Shown: positions 61,861 to 64,000 of the stretch, one piece after another
Layout: each line of letters starts with the position of its first letter
Numbering within the stretch: position 1 is the first letter of the stretch
Assembly (NCBI RefSeq): GCF_900232995.1
Contig: NZ_OCVX01000007.1
Span: 62,001 to 126,000, forward strand
Reading direction: 5' to 3'
Length of the DNA stretch: 64,000 nt
Source of the DNA: Mycobacterium simulans
GTDB taxonomy: Bacteria; Actinomycetota; Actinomycetes; Mycobacteriales; Mycobacteriaceae
Program-made: the position numbers and the translations under genes
Notes under the pieces: model-generated
Database searches by the model: none
What the model was told of the DNA's origin: nothing
What the model saw: only the letters and a program-made list of their open reading frames with translations

Positions 61861-64000
61861 TCAGGCGGCGACCGTGGCGGTCTTGGCCGCAGGTTCCAGC
61901 GCCTGCCCGACGATCTCCGCCACGTCACTCATGGGCTTGACTGTCAGGGCATCGAGCACCTCGGCAGGGACGTCATCCAAATCGGGCTCGTTGCGCGCCG
62001 GTATGAAAACCGTTGACAGACCGGCACGTTGGGCGGCCAGCAGCTTCTGCTTGACACCACCGATCGGCAACACCCGGCCGTTCAACGTGACTTCGCCAGT
62101 CATGCCGACATCGGACCGGACCTGACGCCCGGTGGCCATGGAGACCAACGCCGTCACCATGGTCACCCCGGCCGACGGCCCGTCTTTGGGCACCGCACCG
62201 GCCGGCACGTGCACGTGAATGCGCCGATCCAGCACCTTGGGGTCAACGCCCAACTCCGTCGCATGTGATCGCACGTAGGACAGCGCGATCTGCGCCGACT
62301 CCTTCATCACGTCACCCAACTGCCCCGTCAGCTGGAGCCCTGGTTCCCCGTCGGTTGCTCCGGCTTCGATATAGAGCACGTCGCCGCCCAATCCGGTGAC
62401 CGCCAGGCCGGTGGCCACGCCGGGCACCGCGGTGCGTTCTGCCGACTCGGGTGTGAACCGCGGCCGGCCCAGGTAGCCAACCAAATCGGGCTCGTCAACG
62501 GTGACGGGCGCGGGGTTCTCGGCCAGCTTCGTGGTCACCTTGCGCAGCGCCTTGGCGAGTAAACGCTCGAATTGACGCACGCCAGGCTCGCGGGTGTAGT
62601 CGGCGGCGATCTTGCGCAACGCGGCGTCGCTGACCATGACCTCCTCAACGGTCAGCGCAGCCCGCTCCCGCTGTCGGGGCAGCAGGTAGTCACGGGCGAT
62701 GGCAACCTTGTCGTCCTCGGTGTAGCCGTCGATCTGCACCAGCTCCATCCGGTCCAGCAACGCCGACGGGATGTTCTCAATCACGTTGGCGGTAGCCAGA
62801 AACACCACATCGGAGAGGTCTAGATCCAGATCCAAGTAGTGGTCGCGGAAGGTGTGGTTCTGCGCCGGGTCGAGCACCTCGAGCAGCGCCGCACTCGGGT
62901 CGCCGCGGTAGTCGGAGCCTACCTTGTCGATTTCGTCCAGCAGCACAACGGGATTCATCGATCCTGCTTCGCCGATCGCTCGCACGATGCGGCCTGGTAG
63001 CGCGCCGACATAAGTGCGCCGGTGCCCCCGGATCTCGGCTTCGTCGCGCACGCCGCCCAACGCCACGCGCACGAACTTGCGGCCCAGTGCCCTGGCCACG
63101 CTCTCACCCAAGGATGTCTTGCCGACACCCGGGGGACCGGCCAGCACCATGACCGCGCCGGAACCGCGACCACCGACGACCTGCAGCCCACGTTGAGCGC
63201 GGCGAGTACGCACCGCCAGATATTCGACGATGCGGTCCTTGACGTCCTCTAGTCCGTGGTGGTCGGCATCCAGAATTTCCCGCGCCGCTGCCAAGTCCGT
63301 CGAATCCTCGGTCCGGACGTTCCACGGCAGGTCGAGCACGGTATCCAGCCACGTACGGATCCAGCCGCTTTCCGGGCTTTGGTCGCTGGCCCGTTCCAGC
63401 TTGCTGACCTCGCGTAGCGCTGCCTCGCGAACCTTTTCGGGCAAACCGGCGGCCTCGACGCGAGCCCGGTAAGCCGTGTCTTCGGGACCCTCCGGTCCCA
63501 ACTCGCCGAGTTCCTTGCGGATGGCGGCCAGCTGTTGGCGCAGCAGGAACTCCTTCTGCGTCTTTTCCATGCCGGTCCGCACATCTTCGGCGATCTTTTC
63601 GTTCACCTCGACTTCGGCCAGATGTTCGCCGGTCCAGTCGATCAGGACCCGCAGCCGTTCTGCGACATCCGCAGTCTCTAGCAACTGCCGCTTCTGCACA
63701 TTGGTCAGGTAGGACGCATACCCTGATGTGTCCGCCAGTGCCGACAGATCGGTCAGGCTGTTGACGTAGTCAACGATCTGCCAGGCTTCACGGCGTTGCA
63801 GCATGGCCAGCAGCAGTTTCTTGTATTCGGCTGCCAGAGCCTTGATCTCGTCGGTCACCTCCGCCTGAGGGACCTCGGTCACCTCGACCCATAGCGCCGC
63901 ACCCGGCCCGGTAGCTCCGGCTCCGATGTGCGCCCTGTGCTCGCCGCGCACGACCGCGGCGCTGCCACCACCGGCCATGCGTCCAACCTGCAGGATTTTC
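61861..64000 (-). CDS. lon: ATP-dependent protease Lon, 5' end beyond window
   Basis: C-terminal 712 residues of a LonA protease; the frame is open to the right edge, so the N-terminal substrate-binding domain is only partly here and the MAGGG methionine at 63978 is internal. Visible: rest of the N-domain with a coiled-coil region (KTQKEFLLRQQLAAIRKELG), AAA+ domain with Walker A GPPGVGKTS and Walker B VVLLDEIDK, and the protease domain with the catalytic Ser in PKDGPSAG and Lys in KQKLLAAQRAG. The role is degradation of misfolded and regulatory proteins. M. tuberculosis has no lon as I recall, whereas M. smegmatis has. Confidence 0.95.
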   Translation of the reverse strand, partial: KILQVGRMAGGGSAAVVRGEHRAHIGAGATGPGAALWVEVTEVPQAEVTDEIKALAAEYKKLLLAMLQRREAWQIVDYVNSLTDLSALADTSGYASYLTNVQKRQLLETADVAERLRVLIDWTGEHLAEVEVNEKIAEDVRTGMEKTQKEFLLRQQLAAIRKELGELGPEGPEDTAYRARVEAAGLPEKVREAALREVSKLERASDQSPESGWIRTWLDTVLDLPWNVRTEDSTDLAAAREILDADHHGLEDVKDRIVEYLAVRTRRAQRGLQVVGGRGSGAVMVLAGPPGVGKTSLGESVARALGRKFVRVALGGVRDEAEIRGHRRTYVGALPGRIVRAIGEAGSMNPVVLLDEIDKVGSDYRGDPSAALLEVLDPAQNHTFRDHYLDLDLDLSDVVFLATANVIENIPSALLDRMELVQIDGYTEDDKVAIARDYLLPRQRERAALTVEEVMVSDAALRKIAADYTREPGVRQFERLLAKALRKVTTKLAENPAPVTVDEPDLVGYLGRPRFTPESAERTAVPGVATGLAVTGLGGDVLYIEAGATDGEPGLQLTGQLGDVMKESAQIALSYVRSHATELGVDPKVLDRRIHVHVPAGAVPKDGPSAGVTMVTALVSMATGRQVRSDVGMTGEVTLNGRVLPIGGVKQKLLAAQRAGLSTVFIPARNEPDLDDVPAEVLDALTVKPMSDVAEIVGQALEPAAKTATVAA

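Noticed and set aside
63978..63978. Lon start at the MAGGG methionine
   Set aside because: The upstream codons (KILQVGR) continue in frame and fit the Lon N-domain, so the true start lies beyond the window.

Overview
The window is high-GC actinobacterial chromosome and almost certainly a slow-growing Mycobacterium. Protein content and gene order run nearly collinear with the M. tuberculosis H37Rv segment from ilvG (Rv1820) to about Rv1870c. This is judged from memory of those proteins, not from a search. Substitutions scattered through every protein, plus several gene-content differences, point to a close relative of the M. tuberculosis complex rather than the complex itself. Differences from remembered H37Rv: no vapBC13 or PE_PGRS34 between glcB and the CBS-domain pair; an extra PE gene between ureD and ndh; a phosphoketolase, a GNAT acetyltransferase and a PucR-type regulator near the Rv1865c/Rv1866 homologues; and a Lon protease gene at the right edge.

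Layout. 1-10.2 kb (+): the 3' part of ilvG, accessory secretion ATPase secA2, pgsA2, a DUF881/small-basic-protein/DUF881 set interrupted by a MIRU-type tandem repeat, gcvH, garA, two MerR regulators and a DUF151 protein, with a 57-bp VNTR. 10.2-13.4 kb: tandem glycine riboswitch and gcvB. 13.4-28.6 kb (mostly -): two alpha/beta hydrolases with Asp nucleophiles, a CocE-type hydrolase, a VWA membrane protein, glcB, two CNNM/CBS membrane proteins, guaB1-gnd1, and a BlaR-like peptidase with BlaI. 28.6-33.8 kb (+): a thioesterase and the urease operon ureABCFGD. 34-38.4 kb (-): PE gene, ndh, F420-type oxidoreductase, SDR. 38.6-44 kb (+): modABC, apa, a small membrane protein, adhA. 44-48.8 kb (-): CPBP protease, MOSC protein, phosphoketolase-SDR operon. 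48.9-57.2 kb: GNAT, PucR (-), then a three-gene CoA-transferase/thiolase-like/epimerase-like block in which two genes look damaged. 57.2-64 kb (-): NAD(P)H reductase, DUF72, HhH glycosylase-like, TfoX-like and Ddn-like proteins, an unknown, a small secreted Pro-rich protein, and lon (5' end outside the window).

Functional themes are nitrogen and one-carbon metabolism (glycine cleavage with riboswitch control, GarA, urease), central carbon (malate synthase, 6-phosphogluconate dehydrogenase, phosphoketolase), respiration (NDH-2), molybdate uptake, and envelope/secretion (SecA2, Apa, PE). The most striking observations are: a Thr-to-Pro change in the Walker A motif of SecA2; a one-base frameshift in the double CoA-transferase gene; loss of a normal start codon in the epimerase-like gene two genes downstream; a MIRU array whose ATGA junctions tie together the DUF881 operon; and an extra PE gene flanked by two degenerate inverted copies of a 49-bp segment.
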